DNA of 64,000 nt from Cryptomeria japonica (GCF_030272615.1 NC_081407.1:380577179-380641178); one strand, 5' to 3'. Shown: positions 22,729-34,334, counted from the stretch's first letter. The notes: a model not told the origin generated them from the sequence alone. Made by a program: numbers and translations.

Positions 22729-24257
22729 GGCCAGGATATGATGTTCATTTGGATCGTGTGATGTTGGGGGTATAGGGTCTGCTTGGGTCTAAATAGGAGG
22801 TGGGGCTTATGCTTCAACATTGAAAGTGACACCCCTTTTTTGTGAACACACCCTAGTGCATGTTGATCTTTTGAAGCATGAGGAGGCATCTTGTCTGCAA
22901 AAAACAACATGAACATGAGTGTTATCCATGGAAACAACATTTAATAAATATACACCACCATGACTGATATGAATAAGTTTATGTTAGCCATTCAATCTTT
23001 CATGAAGATTAATATCAGCTATACTCTTTTGAATCTGAATACTTTGAGATCGAACCAACTAACCATGTCATTTTGTAAATCGATGAGTGTTGATCAATGC
23101 CAACAATGATGCTTGATATGGAATGAATGTGCAATTACATATTGAATGACAACAAGGTGCAACAAGTCAACGAAGCTTGAATAGTAGGACTATGGTTCCC
23201 TTTCACGAAACTCAAAATTTTAGGAGTTGTTTGATTGTTTTGTGTATTGGACACTTGTTTTATTGTTTTTCATATTGGACACCTATTCCGGTATGGATTC
23301 ATGGTCGAAACCTTTTGGGTCTTCTAGATGTGGGTGTGTAGCTAGACTACGTTCTTTCCAAATAATTACTTAACTATATAGATAGGAAGGTGTGCTTGTC
23401 TTACAATTAGGTTGGATGTATATTTTGGTAAAAATCCACAATGGGATTTGTTCATCCACTACTATACGAAGCAGGCATTGCCAGGACAAGTTTTGAGAGC
23501 ATTCTCGAACCAAAGGACCATAGTTTTCTAAGAAAAATTTATTGATATAGTTGGTTTGCCATGATTGGAGGCTGAGTTTGAATAATTTTGAAAAGAAACA
23601 AGATCTTGTGGGGAAGACAAGATCATCACAGGGGTATGGACAAAGAAAGAATTGGTCAACATGATGACCATGCCTGTCTAACCATTCTTGCTATGCTCGG
23701 ATTGGGGATATGGGATGTTAGCAAGGCATTTTGTGGGTGAAATAATAGAATGTGAAGTGGCAAAATTTTCATGGAGATAGTTCAAAATTTTATAACCAAC
23801 ATCATCTAGAGATAGGGTTTCGACAAGACCTTCACTTGTTATAATGTCATGGACCTTGAGATAGTTTTGCCTCTCATATTGATATTTTTTTACAATATGA
23901 TAGTTTTGATCTATATTTGACATTTCCACGCTCTGCTATATCCATATGCATTGTCTGGAATGTATCATTGTCCATCTGCATCATGCTATATATTACAAAC
24001 TTTGCTTGTGACCTCGAAACATTACTTTAATCTGTATATACATACATGCACACTATCATATGTATATACATACATGTAGAGTAATTGGCATGCATTTCTA
24101 CATGTTCTTTGAATTCAAAGATTAAATTGGTATGGAATTGCTAAACACTTGTACATGTCTATGAATGCAAATATTGAATTGGTTTGCAATTGCATAGTAA
24201 ATCATATGCCATTCTACAGATTGATAGACATATATATGTATGAATAGTGATGCATGC

Positions 24258-24470
24258 AGTCACACACACACATATATATGTAAATTCTCTCTCTCTCTAT
24301 CTCTCTCTCACAGACACATATATATGTAAATATGTGTCAATATATAAATGTATGCATATATATCTGACTTTATATATAATCACATATGTGTGTGTATATA
24401 TATATATATATACTCATTTGTGTATATGTGTGTGTGTATGTGTGTGCGCGTGCGTGTGCATATATATATA
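24258..24470. repeat. Compound microsatellite (CA/CT/TA/TG)
   Basis: Successive CACACA, CTCTCT, ATATAT and TGTGTG runs with a GTGCGCGTGCGTG core. Alternating purine-pyrimidine tracts of this kind are prone to length change. Confidence 0.9.
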
Positions 24471-24607
24471 AATATGTATGTGTGGGTTCTTAAAGTATTA
24501 ATACATAATTGGAGCCCAGATATATGTGGACCCCATATAAAGGTATTCATACATATAAAACCCATATATATGTGGACCCCATTTGTTGATAGGAGGGAGC
24601 CAACTTA

Positions 24608-24836
24608 GTTGTATACATGGTGAAGGGTGAAAGTTGACTGCCACCTTGTAAACAATTATGCATTTATTGATTGTATACGCATGGAAATTGCGAAGGGTGA
24701 GAGATGGCATCCACCTCCTATACAATTGTGCATGTATTAATTGTATACGCATAGCAATTGTGAAGGGTGAAAGGTGGCAGCCACCTCATATACATTTGTG
24801 TATGTATTAATTATATACGCATGTCAATTGTGAAGC
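24608..24836. repeat. 70-bp tandem repeat, about 3.2 units
   Basis: TTGTATACGC at 24671 and 24741 and TTATATACGC at 24811 are exactly 70 apart. Each unit carries CAATTGTGAAGGGTGA and GCATCCACCTC-like blocks. The first unit is shorter by about 7 bp. Confidence 0.85.
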
Positions 24837-25035
24837 GACATAATTATTAATTGCTCAATAAATGAAACAAGATGGAGGGAGAGAATAAATCAGGAGACAA
24901 TTATTAAAAAAATAGTGAAGTTGCTATTTAATGTGTTGGTGGGATATAGTTTCAGTTAGTTAAAAAACATTCCTTGCATAAATCCATAAGGTTTCTTCAT
25001 CTGTGTACCTGATGTGTATAGTGTTTGCAGAAGAA

Positions 25036-25806
25036 ATGGAAGCCACCTTCACCCTTTACACGACGAAACATTAGCTGACCTTTAGGGGCAAGATCACCGA
25101 TAAAAGGTTGAAGGCCGTATTCAAGTTCGGGGATGAAAAATTTCTTCGGTACTTGAAATTATTTCTGGGTGACTGTTTCATGAACACAGATCACCGGTAC
25201 TGAACGAATGCATACATCATGGCCATGGTGGCGGCTTGGGCTTGGCAAATTGGGAAAAGTTTAGAGAAAGTTAAATGGTTGTTGAAAGAAATTGTGGATG
25301 ATGATTGACTCCTGAATCTCGATCAAATTATCCTAATGATCGTTCAAAGGCTTGGATTTGAAGTGCATAAGTGAGAATTGGGTCATGGGGTTCCTACTTT
25401 TTTCCCCTTCCTTTGATGGGAAGTGGGGATGGATTGCAAGGCAAGGTCTGCCAAAACCACACTCGGATGGATGATGCTGGAGATGTGGCTCATTGAGAAG
25501 AAGAAGGCAGATTAAGGAATGTTGGGTGGTGCAGGTGAGGCAGTAGGTGAGGGAACATTGAGAGTTGTAGGTGAGGCAGGAGGTGAGGGAACATTGGGAG
25601 GTGCAGATGAGGTGGGAGGTGCAGGTGAGGTGACAAGAGAGGGAACGTTGGGAGGTGTAGGTGAGGCGACAGGAGAGGGAACGTTGGGAGGTGCAGTTGA
25701 GGTGGGAGTTGCATATGACACTGGTTATTGGTACGAAGTACCAGAGGTTCCTGAGGAGTCTGACAATGATGAAGACTATGTCTCCTCACCCAAACAAAAT
25801 AAGTGA
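25036..25806 (+). pseudogene. Unrecognised 257-codon reading frame broken by six stops
   Basis: A single frame runs from ATG 25036 to TGA at 25804-25806 without any frameshift, interrupted by TAG (25072), TGA (25201), TGA (25306), TGA (25372), TGA (25414) and TAA (25513). Each could arise by C-to-T change from CAG, CGA or CAA. The first about 160 codons look globular, with aromatic/basic stretches such as KFGDEKFLRYLKLFLGD and AMVAAWAWQIGK. The last about 95 form a Gly/Glu-rich repeat (EGTLGG units) and an acidic end (EESDNDEDYVSS). I do not recognise the family. It may be a host gene copy or a transposon-borne gene. Confidence 0.55.
25519..25715 (+). repeat. In-frame minisatellite (GEGTLGG-type units)
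   Basis: Imperfect repeats of about 45 bp built on GGTGAGG...GAGGGAAC(A/G)TTGGGAGGTG, in frame with the surrounding reading frame, so length change would add or remove whole residues. Confidence 0.8.
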
Positions 25807-26491
25807 ATGCAAGAATGAATGAATATATGTGTGTATGTGTGCAACATTTTTGGTAAGCATTATATTTGTCAATGTTTTAAATTAAAAGTAACAAAATACG
25901 TATATTTTTAGTGGGAATGGTTTCTGGGAATGCTTGTCAATACTTGGGAATACTTCGAAATGTTTCAGATTAAACGTTACAGTTCGTAAATGAGAAAATG
26001 TGAAATAACAGTGCGATGTAGAAAAATATGTATGCTAACAAGAACAATACCTATGTGCTTTTGTTGATTCTGGTCGACCGGTGTGCGTGTTTGCCACTCC
26101 GTGTTTTTGATTTTTGTTTTTCACTTGCACTGTATTTCTTTCAAATCCAACTCTTGCAATGAGATGAGAATTTTTGTTTTATGCATGGATTGCGTGGTTT
26201 CCCCCTTTTTAATGTGTTATTTTGAATTTGCATTTTTTGTCCATTGATTCTATAGAAGTAATTCATTTAAGCCTAATTTGATTTTTTTTGGCTGGAATTT
26301 GGTGGCCTTACACGGTTTTTGTCATCGTTGCAGGTTGGAGTTGGCATGAAGAGATGTGAATGAGATGGGACGGGTTGTACACAGGCGATGAAGTGTTGGG
26401 TACTATGCAAGGGGAAGGAGGTGTCGTGGCGTCGATGTGGACCCAAACTAGCCAAAATATGTTGTGTGAAGGGTCACAATTGTGTCCATGG
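25807..26491. other. Intergenic, nothing recognised
   Basis: AT-rich flank up to the copia-4 insertion point. No reading frame or repeat that I can support. Confidence 0.5.
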
Positions 26492-27890
26492 TGTTGCGAT
26501 TTGGCATAACTGATGCAGATGAGATGATGCAGGCGATGCATTTGAAGATGGATGATTGAACCGATAGAGGATAAAAGACTAAGATTTTGTGATTAGATGA
26601 CTTGATCAGTTATTTGTGTTGTCATTGATGGCAACTGATGTCAAATTATGATTACTGATGTTGTTGATGTTTTGGTTTGTCATCTAAGTGATTTGGTTTA
26701 CCGGAAGACATGGTTTACCAGCAAAGAACAAAAGATTGTGAATTAGGAATTCAACTGTTTTGCTTGAATCGAGTGATCAGTGATGATTGGTGATTTGCGG
26801 TTTGGAATGTGAGCTTGTATCATGGAAATGAGTATCTGACCAGAACTAGAACTTGTGATGACTACTGGAAGGCTTGTTTCTAATTTTTGATGAAGTTTTG
26901 CTAGGGTATAAGGACCGGTGAAGAAATCAGAAAACCGATAAATATTTTTGATATGGCGGTGTTCGACGACGAGTCTACATGAAGGTGGTAACACGACACA
27001 ACCTACGTGAATGATTTGATTGTTGTTTTATCGCGATTCAAGGAAGAATTTCTTGAGAAACAATGAAACACTTAGTGGAGTGTTTTGAGGTTTTGACTTT
27101 GGTACAAATCGGATTTTTGTGATGGGTTTTGATCAACCAATGATTGATATTGCATTGTAATTTGATGTAATGATCTGTTTATTGATTAGATATGATCTCT
27201 TATGATTTGTATTGTTATTTCATGATGTAATTAGGGTTTAGTGACTGGCCTAGTTGAGATGGCTATTTAGGATGACATAGTTGATGTTTATTATGTCGGT
27301 GGTCTTAAAATAATGTGTTGAGCCATCTAAGAGAAGATCGAGATCTGCTTGAGAGTTGCAGAGTGTTGAGCATAACTGGATCTGATTTAGCAAGTTGAGA
27401 AGTACAAGTAACATATCACTTTTTCACTGTTGTTCCCTAACAGTTGCAATAGGTTAAATCCCTTAACCGAGTAGGTCCTAACATGAGTTAAACATTTAAG
27501 TTCCCCAACAAAGTAGCTCTCAAAAAGAGTGGTAAATCCTCTCATGAGGTTGATCCTAACAGATCATCAAGCTCCTAACTGGGTGACTCCTAATAGGGCA
27601 TATTGTAAGCTCCTATTAGGGCGTACTTTAAAATAGCACAAATTCTTGTGGGTACTAACTCCCACCGTGGTTTTTCCCTATTTGGGTTTCCATGTCAAAA
27701 ATATGGTTTTCATGTGTGGAATGCTTTTCATGTGATGTTCTTGTTTATGTTTCATTTCATGCATTATTACCGATTACCAGTTATGATAGTTTATCAGAGG
27801 TTTATCAAAGGTTACCGGTACTGATAATAAGTTGGTAAGTATTTAGATTTATATGATTGCTTAAGTGGTGGAATAATTGATAGGTGTGAT
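26492..27890 (+). repeat. copia-4 5' LTR, outer part
   Basis: Starts TGTTGCGATTTGGCA and matches the 3' LTR at about 51077-52540 throughout, up to the GTGAT at 27886-27890 where gypsy-3 was inserted. Confidence 0.9.
27886..27890. other. Left target-site duplication of gypsy-3 (GTGAT)
   Basis: GTGAT immediately precedes the left LTR and recurs at 46316-46320 after the right LTR. Deleting 27891-46320 rejoins the copia-4 LTR, matching the intact 3' LTR around 52540-52550. Confidence 0.95.
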
Positions 27891-29370
27891 TGTATGCGGG
27901 AAAAGTGGGCTGGTAGAATTCAAAATGTGAAAATATGATTAAATTACTAGTCCACACACACACAGAGGACTTCTTAGTGCAAACTATGGAGTAACGTAGT
28001 ATTACTCAGCTTCCCAAGGAGGGTCCCATGGTTCTCTATCTCACAATGTCCCTCAAACCAATGTTTTGCTCTCAGATTACCGAGCAAAATGGTTTAGGGA
28101 TGGCAAATATGAGAACGAGAGATGCTTTGATAGATTTTACTACAAAATGGATGCTAAGCTATGTATGATCTTAGAAATGCAATAAACTAGATGGTAAGAT
28201 GACAAGGTTAGTATGAATACTATCCTAGCATACTATATTTAGTCTATGATTGAGCTAAAATGATAAAGAAATTACTCTAAACATGTATATTTAGACTATT
28301 TTCTATTCTTAAAGAGGCTAAATGATGAGCATAAAAATGATAAGAATGCTTGAAAGAATTTGAGCATAAGTGTAATGCTTCAAATTTAGAGGATTCTATA
28401 TAAAAATGGAGGAGTGAGAGCTCTATTTATAGCAAGAATAGGGCAATGGATGGTCAGGATTGAAAGATTCAATCAAGGGTTGAGTTTGAAAGTTGGGGAT
28501 CCATGTGCATGATTTGCACCAATGAAATGGTGACAAATGTCAACATAAGATTGGGTTAAAAAAAGGGGTTGGAGACATTGAATGCCTGAGAAGACCTCAT
28601 GGTTATCTAGAGGCTAAGGGTCAAGTCTAAGTTAGGATTACCCACTGGATTAGGAGTTAATCCAAGGATAAACCTTTGTGCAAATGATTAAGAGATAATC
28701 ATGGTCAAAGCATTAAAGGCCTGATGAGACCCTTGGGTTGGGTAGAGGTTGAGTCAAAACAAATGTTTTAACCATGTAGGAGGTTTTGGGTTAACCATTA
28801 ATGGTTATTGGAGACTTTGTGGATTAAGTGGTTGAAGGTTGAAAGCTTTCAAAGGTTATCAAAGACTTTGAGACATTTAGTGGTTGAAGGTTGAAAGCCT
28901 TTAATGGTTATTAAAGACTTTGAGGTTTGAGAAGTGACTTCCCTTTTGCTTAGGGATGTAACAAAGTTTAGAGGAGGGGTTTGGTTAATTAGAAGCGATT
29001 AGAGGATTCTAGAAGGGATTAGAAAGGGGTTTAGGATTTTGCAAGTGGATGGAGGGATAATAAGATTTAATTGAAATAAAGTAATTTAATTCAATTTGGT
29101 TCCTATTTGGGGAAATTAAATAAATTGGATTTATTCAATTTAGGATAACTATTTAATTAAATTTGAATTTAATTAAAAGTGGATAAGGGGATTTAATTGA
29201 ATAAAATGATTTATTCATTAAATGGTATAGTGAATTTTATTTAAATAAATTGAGTAATTTACTTAATAAAATAGAAGAATGTGGATAGTTTAATTAAATT
29301 GGATTTAATTAAATAGAGAAATGAACATAAAATATTCATTTAGGAATATGGTCATTTTTATACGTCTACA
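27891..29370 (-). repeat. gypsy-3 3' LTR (left, 1480 bp)
   Basis: TG...CA bounded. On the minus strand it begins TGTAGACGTATAAAAATG and ends CGCATACA. A TATA-like CTATAAATAGAG lies near 28414-28428 (minus strand). The region 29060-29330 holds many TTTAATTAAAT-type AT palindromes, as does the gypsy-2 LTR. Confidence 0.95.
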
Positions 29371-29385
29371 TTTTACCCCTCTTTG
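29371..29385 (-). other. gypsy-3 polypurine tract
   Basis: Minus strand AAAGAGGGGTAAAA directly against the LTR start TGTAGAC. It corresponds to the gypsy-2 tract at 18216-18229. Confidence 0.9.
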
Positions 29386-29834
29386 AAGTGATGTGTGTGC
29401 ACATGTTATTTCAAAGAAAATGATGTGTTTTTGTGATTTATAGATCAAATGCAATTTTTGTGTCGCTCTTATGATTTGCCAGTCGTGCCCCAGATTTGAT
29501 TTGATGTGATGCCCCAGATTCGATATTTGATGGTGATACCCCTTCGGAAGATGAATCAATATTATTTATTTATTTATTTTTTTTGAAAATTTTTTATTTT
29601 AATTTGATGAAGTGCGTATGATGTGTATGATTTTGTGCATCTATAATGTGTGTAAATTGATTCATCTCCCGATAAGTTACAAATGTTTTGGTTTAGGGGA
29701 GACCGCGACCATATTACAGGTCCATTTGGCTAACCCTAATTTCATTTTCCTCCTATAAAAGGGGAAAAGGGCTCAAATTAGGTTCATTTGTGCTTTGTTG
29801 ACTTTGGAGAAAGAGAATTTGCTCTGGAGAGAAA

Positions 29835-32800
29835 ATGTCGATTCCCTATCACAGACACCGATTCGAGCGCGTTCGGAGGTACCGGAGACCTGCAGCGCGT
29901 GGACCACCAGTAAGTCAACATTTTTGACCCTTTTTTGACTTTTTATTTTGTCGTTTTTAGTCATTTTTTGAATTTTAAAGTTCAAGTTTTTCGGTTTAGC
30001 GCATCTAAGGCTTAGTTTAGCGCATACAAAATTTAGAGTAGCGCGTCGAGTTCAATTTTAGGGGTCGCGTCCGAAAAAAATAGGCTAGCGTATAGAATTA
30101 TTAGGTTAGCGCGTGCAGGTAGAATAGCGCATGGAAAGTGTCAGGTAGCGCGTCCATTAGGCAGGTTAGCGTGTAGGCGTGACCTAGCACATAGGGGTCG
30201 CAGGGGTTCGCATGGGAAAGGGGGTTTAGCGCATAGGGTTAACCTAGCGCATAGGGCCAAACGGGTAGCGCCTAGGGGGGATAGATTAGCGTGTAGACAG
30301 AGTCTAGTGCATAGGGTAGGTTAGGTGGCGCATGGGGAGAAAAGATTAGCGTGTAGAGTCAGTCTAGCGCGTAGGATGGATAGATTAGCGCATAGGAGAG
30401 ATAGCCTAGCGTGTGGTAGGTTTTTAGCGCATTGAATAACTGTTTTAGCGCATCTGAAAAATTTTGCAGAATTGGCCGATTTGAAAATTTGTGTTGTTTG
30501 CCTATCGTGTTTTGATGAATTTATCCAATATGAGTGTTTGTATAACTTGTTTTGATTTGCGATTTTCTAAGTTATGTATAGATATCAATATGTTGTATTG
30601 ATCACAATATGATGTATTTGCGTGGTCTGTTTCAAGTTCAATGTGTGTGAAAGCCTAAGTTGTATTACAAGCCGATATGGGTTGGAAACTTGAGTTGTTT
30701 TACAAGCTGACATGGGTGGGAAAATTGAGTTGTATTACAAGTTTATGTGATTTTGGTACTTGAGTTGTTTTACAAGTTTTGATATGGTTTTTGAAAACTT
30801 GAGTTGTTTTACAAGTTTGATATGAAATGATAGGATTTTGAACTTTGATATAGATGAGCAAATTGTTTCATGTTGTTGATGTAAGATTGAATTTGATATC
30901 TTTGTTTTGATGTAGAAATTGATATTGGATTTGTTTTGCTTGTTGATAGGAGCGATTGGGCATGGTACAGTCGACGGAGAGATTCCCCAGACCGTGGACA
31001 TTGATACTGCGGTTGTCGCAGGTGGATTTGGACATTATTGAGAGATGTGGATTGACCTCTCTCTTGGATATGCCTCGGTTCACTGTGAACCGGGGGCTTT
31101 TGACAGCTTTGGCAGAGAGGTGGCATAGCGACACCAACACCTTCCATTTTGCGACGGGAGAGATGACAGTTACACCGGAGGACTGTTACCAGATTTTGTG
31201 CATTCCTGTGGTAGGGGCACTACTACCATATGAGCAGTCAGAGGAGGGTGGCACAGAGGCACTATGCCGCATATTCCAGGATGATGCAGTTTGTGGGTAT
31301 GAGATCCCCTAGCAGGAGTTCTTGGATCTGGACTATGCACCGCTGCCATCCGTACTAGCAGGTTTCATTGGGGGATTCCTTTGTCCTAATCGCAGGTCAA
31401 AGGGATTCTCGATGAGATGGGGGCTGGTTTTGGAGGAAATGGTCACACAGGGCTGGAGGTTTGCATGGGGGTCAGAGATGCTGGCTCATTTATACAGGAG
31501 CCTGCATGAGGTAGTATACCTTGGTTACGACAATTTGTCAGCTGGCATGACGTTGTTATAGGTATGGTGTTGGGAGCATATTCCAGCAGCGAGGCCATTA
31601 GCAGATAGGGACAGGCCCGTAGGTGCAGCATACGCCTACGGATACAGAGGTCTAGTTGTCCAACGTAAGCTGGGCAAACTAGAGCATTGGAAGAGGGTTT
31701 TTGACGATATTGATATGGTCACCTGGCGACCGTATACAGGCTGTGAGGTATGGGCTGAGGATGGGCTGGAGATGCTCTTTGTATTTATGATGAGGTACTT
31801 GATTGGGAGGACCCCGTACGTTATAGAGAGATTCCTGGTGACCCGAGTTTTGAGGTAGTTTGGGCGGCAGTAGGGTATTCTACAGGGAGTGTACCTTTAT
31901 GCATGGCAGCAGCAGGATATAGCAGATTGGGGGCCGATTATTGATAGTGTGGTGGCGACAAAGGAGTTTGTAGGGTTAGCTGGGTAGATATGGGACTATG
32001 CCCTAGAGATCCAGGATGTGGGCATGACAGATGAGTTCGCCCGTTTGTTTGCTGCACGAGCAGTGGCCAGGATCTCTGACCCGGAGGAGATGAGGCCAGC
32101 GTTTGATTCAGATGAGGAGGAGGGAGACGGGGGAGATGATGGAGATGATGGGGATGATGGAGGAGGAGGAGGTAGAGGAGCCAAAGGGAGGCGGGGATGT
32201 ATAGTGAGGAGAGGAGATAGAGGAGTAGATAGAGCAGTGAGACAGGGGAGGATAGACAGGGGGAGAGGTGGATTGGCTATTAGAGCCGGTGGAGAGGGGA
32301 GAGTGGGGGAGGCGTTAGCTGTAGTGGGTGGTGAGGATGAGCCTAGCCGACTAGTTTAGAGGAGGAGGACAAATGTGCTCCCACCTCCAGTACCGAGGAC
32401 AAGCCGAGTGGGAGGGATTCCTCCAGCACAGGTACCACTACGGGTTCGAGTCTTAGGACATATGGAGGATGTCCAGATGCAGACCTTACAGATTAGTGTG
32501 CAGCAGCTGCAGGCACAGATTTTGACTTATCAGCGATAGATTTCTCAGTTGACCACTGAGAGAGATACTAAGATAGAGCGATGGGGACGAGTGGAGGAGG
32601 TGGTGACTAGCATGCAGAGAGCAGTGACAGGTGGTCCCATGAGAGACACCCTGAGAGAGCTGGCGCTGAGGGCATAGGAGGTGGAGTATTATAGGCGGCA
32701 TTATGAGGCAGTCGTACCTAGGGACCGACGAGTACAGAGTTTTGCTCAGTCGAGATCTAGCCGATCTCGAGCTACTGGGTCACAGTCTGAGAGCTGAGGG

Positions 32801-32893
32801 GTGATGGGGCCACCGAGACAGGACCCTCCTGGAGATCCAAGGGTAGGTGCTTCTGGAGCGAGACCATCTCCATTAGGGGATAGTCATACTTGA
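29835..32893 (+). pseudogene. gypsy-3 antisense two-exon plant-mobile-domain gene (stops only)
   Basis: Exon 1 is 29835-29909 (25 codons, MSIPYH...RVRRYRRP...), donor CCA/GTAAGT. Intron 29910-30949 ends TTGATAG, and exon 2 is 30950-32893, phase 0. The joined frame is about 672 codons with no frameshift. PMD blocks: RGLLTALAERWHSDTNTFHF, GEMTVTPEDCYQIL, AGFIGGFLCPNRR, AHLYRSLHEVVYLG; then an Asp/Gly-rich stretch (about 32110-32180), a basic stretch, a Gln-rich coiled-coil-like segment and GVMGPP near the end. Nine in-frame stops (31310, 31559, 31856, 31871, 31985, 32357, 32537, 32675, 32795) are eight TAG and one TGA. The TAG at 31559 stands where gypsy-2 has Gln (LLQVW). It lies tail-to-tail with pol. 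Role unknown; PMD relatives are linked to silencing and to transposons. Confidence 0.85.
29998..30453 (+). repeat. Phased TAGCGCRT array in the PMD intron (23 copies, 60-bp unit)
   Basis: The AGCGC(A/G)T-like word starts at 29998, 30019, 30040, 30064, 30087, 30108, 30126, 30147, 30168, 30186, 30207, 30228, 30246, 30267, 30288, 30306, 30327, 30348, 30366, 30387, 30408, 30426 and 30447. From 30108 the gaps repeat 18, 21, 21, a 60-bp higher-order unit. The word is conserved while the 11-14 bases between copies vary. Confidence 0.9.
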
Positions 32894-32980
32894 GAGACAT
32901 GGTCTCTGTTGTATTTTTGAGCATTTTATTCATTGTACTGGGCACAGTTTTGACACATTTTGTACATTTGGATCATTTTT

Positions 32981-33054
<74 letters not shown>

Positions 33055-34334
33055 TGGCACTATTTTTGATCATGTGATGTGTATATGGATGCATGTTGAT
33101 GTGAGCTACTTCCTTTCTTTATGATGATGTAATGTTTACATAGATGATGTGATGTATGATGCAGGATGTATGCAATTATATGCTGTGAGATGTATTTTGA
33201 AAATGAGATGTATGTTTTGATATGCCACTTAATGTAATACGAGATGTAAAATGATATGTAATGATGTTAAAATGATATGCAAACATGTAAAATGATATGC
33301 AACTAATTGTAAAATGATATGCAATGATGTTTAAATGATATGCAATGATGGTTAAATGATATGCAACTACTTGTTTTTGAAGCATCCCTCATTCCATATT
33401 TGCCATCTGATAGAACCATATGTTTGCTTTCTTTGTAAATATCATCACTGAGCATTGATTTTTTTAGGATATGTTAAAAATTTATACAAGCATAATGGTA
33501 TAATTGAACCATAATGACCTGAGTAAAATTTACATGATATTTGATTTTGCAAGATAGCACCAGCATCAAGGTATAATTGAACCAGAATGACCTGAGTGCG
33601 CATTGCGTAAACAGACAAGGTTAGATCATTTATATGCGTGAAATGGAATCAAGCCTTCAGTGATATGTGATGTATCACGTCTCAAGGCAAATATTCACAC
33701 AATATAAGTGATCGCCTCCCAGATAGAAGACTAATAAAAATATTGAAGTTTCTCCATGATTTCTAGCTTTGAAGCATTTTATGAGATAAGGAGAAGATTC
33801 CAATAGTTTAAAAAGTTCAAAATGCAAAACTAGTTAAAATTTTATGCTATAATGCAACATTTAGTACTTCAGAAAATCATCCATCCTTGATATTTGTGTG
33901 AATTGTTTTTGTTTTGGTGGAATGCGGTAAGAGGATAGATACAGATGGATAACCCAGGATAGTGATTATGCTAAGTATGTCCTGAATGGATATATGCTAA
34001 GTGTTGGGCGATGGCCGATAGTGTTTTGATGTAATGTATAGTGATTTCCAAGCCATGGTGGAATGCAGTAAGAGGATAGATACAGATGGATAACCCAGGA
34101 TAGTGACTACGCTAAGTATGTCCTGAATGGATATATGTTAAGTGTTGGGCGATGGTCGATAGTGTTTTGATGGATAAAATGGCATGGTGATAGATAGAGG
34201 AGCCGTTCTTTCACAAGGGTGCCTGTTTACTAGGTTTTCACCATTGGTTTTTATTGTACTCTATATTTTTGCTTTTTCTGAATTTTTTGATTTTTTTTTT
34301 GATGGTTTTTGGCTTTTCCGTGCACTAGGCTACT
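32894..34334. other. gypsy-3 spacer between PMD gene and integrase
   Basis: Contains the (TA)n run (32983-33051), a block of ATGATATGCAA(T/C) repeats (about 33240-33365), a duplicated GGTATAATTGAACCA word (about 33499 and 33571) and a direct repeat of about 110 bp at about 33922-34030 and 34061-34170. GGTGAAAACC (minus strand) lies near 34240, as after gypsy-2 pol. No gene seen. Repeats in this part of Tat/Ogre elements are known. Confidence 0.65.
32983..33051. repeat. (TA)n dinucleotide run, about 34 units
   Basis: Uninterrupted AT/TA alternation between GAG and GATGG; length in the assembly may be unreliable. Confidence 0.95.

Larger units (their letters stand above)
22729..25035. other. 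Non-coding region with microsatellites
   Basis: No supported gene. It contains (CT)n, (CA)n, (TA)n and (TG)n tracts at about 24258-24470 and a 70-bp tandem repeat at 24608-24836. An 83-codon minus-strand frame at 23678-23929 has normal-looking composition but no recognisable domain; I leave it uncalled. Confidence 0.5.

Noticed and set aside
23678-23929. 83-codon minus-strand frame
   Set aside because: Composition is protein-like but there is no domain, no neighbouring continuation and no homology that I can name.
24247-24608. Open frames over the microsatellite region
   Set aside because: Translations are only CV/YI/HT repeats produced by simple repeats.
32983-33051. (TA)n as replication origin or attachment site
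   Set aside because: Simple repeat inside a retrotransposon spacer with no supporting context.
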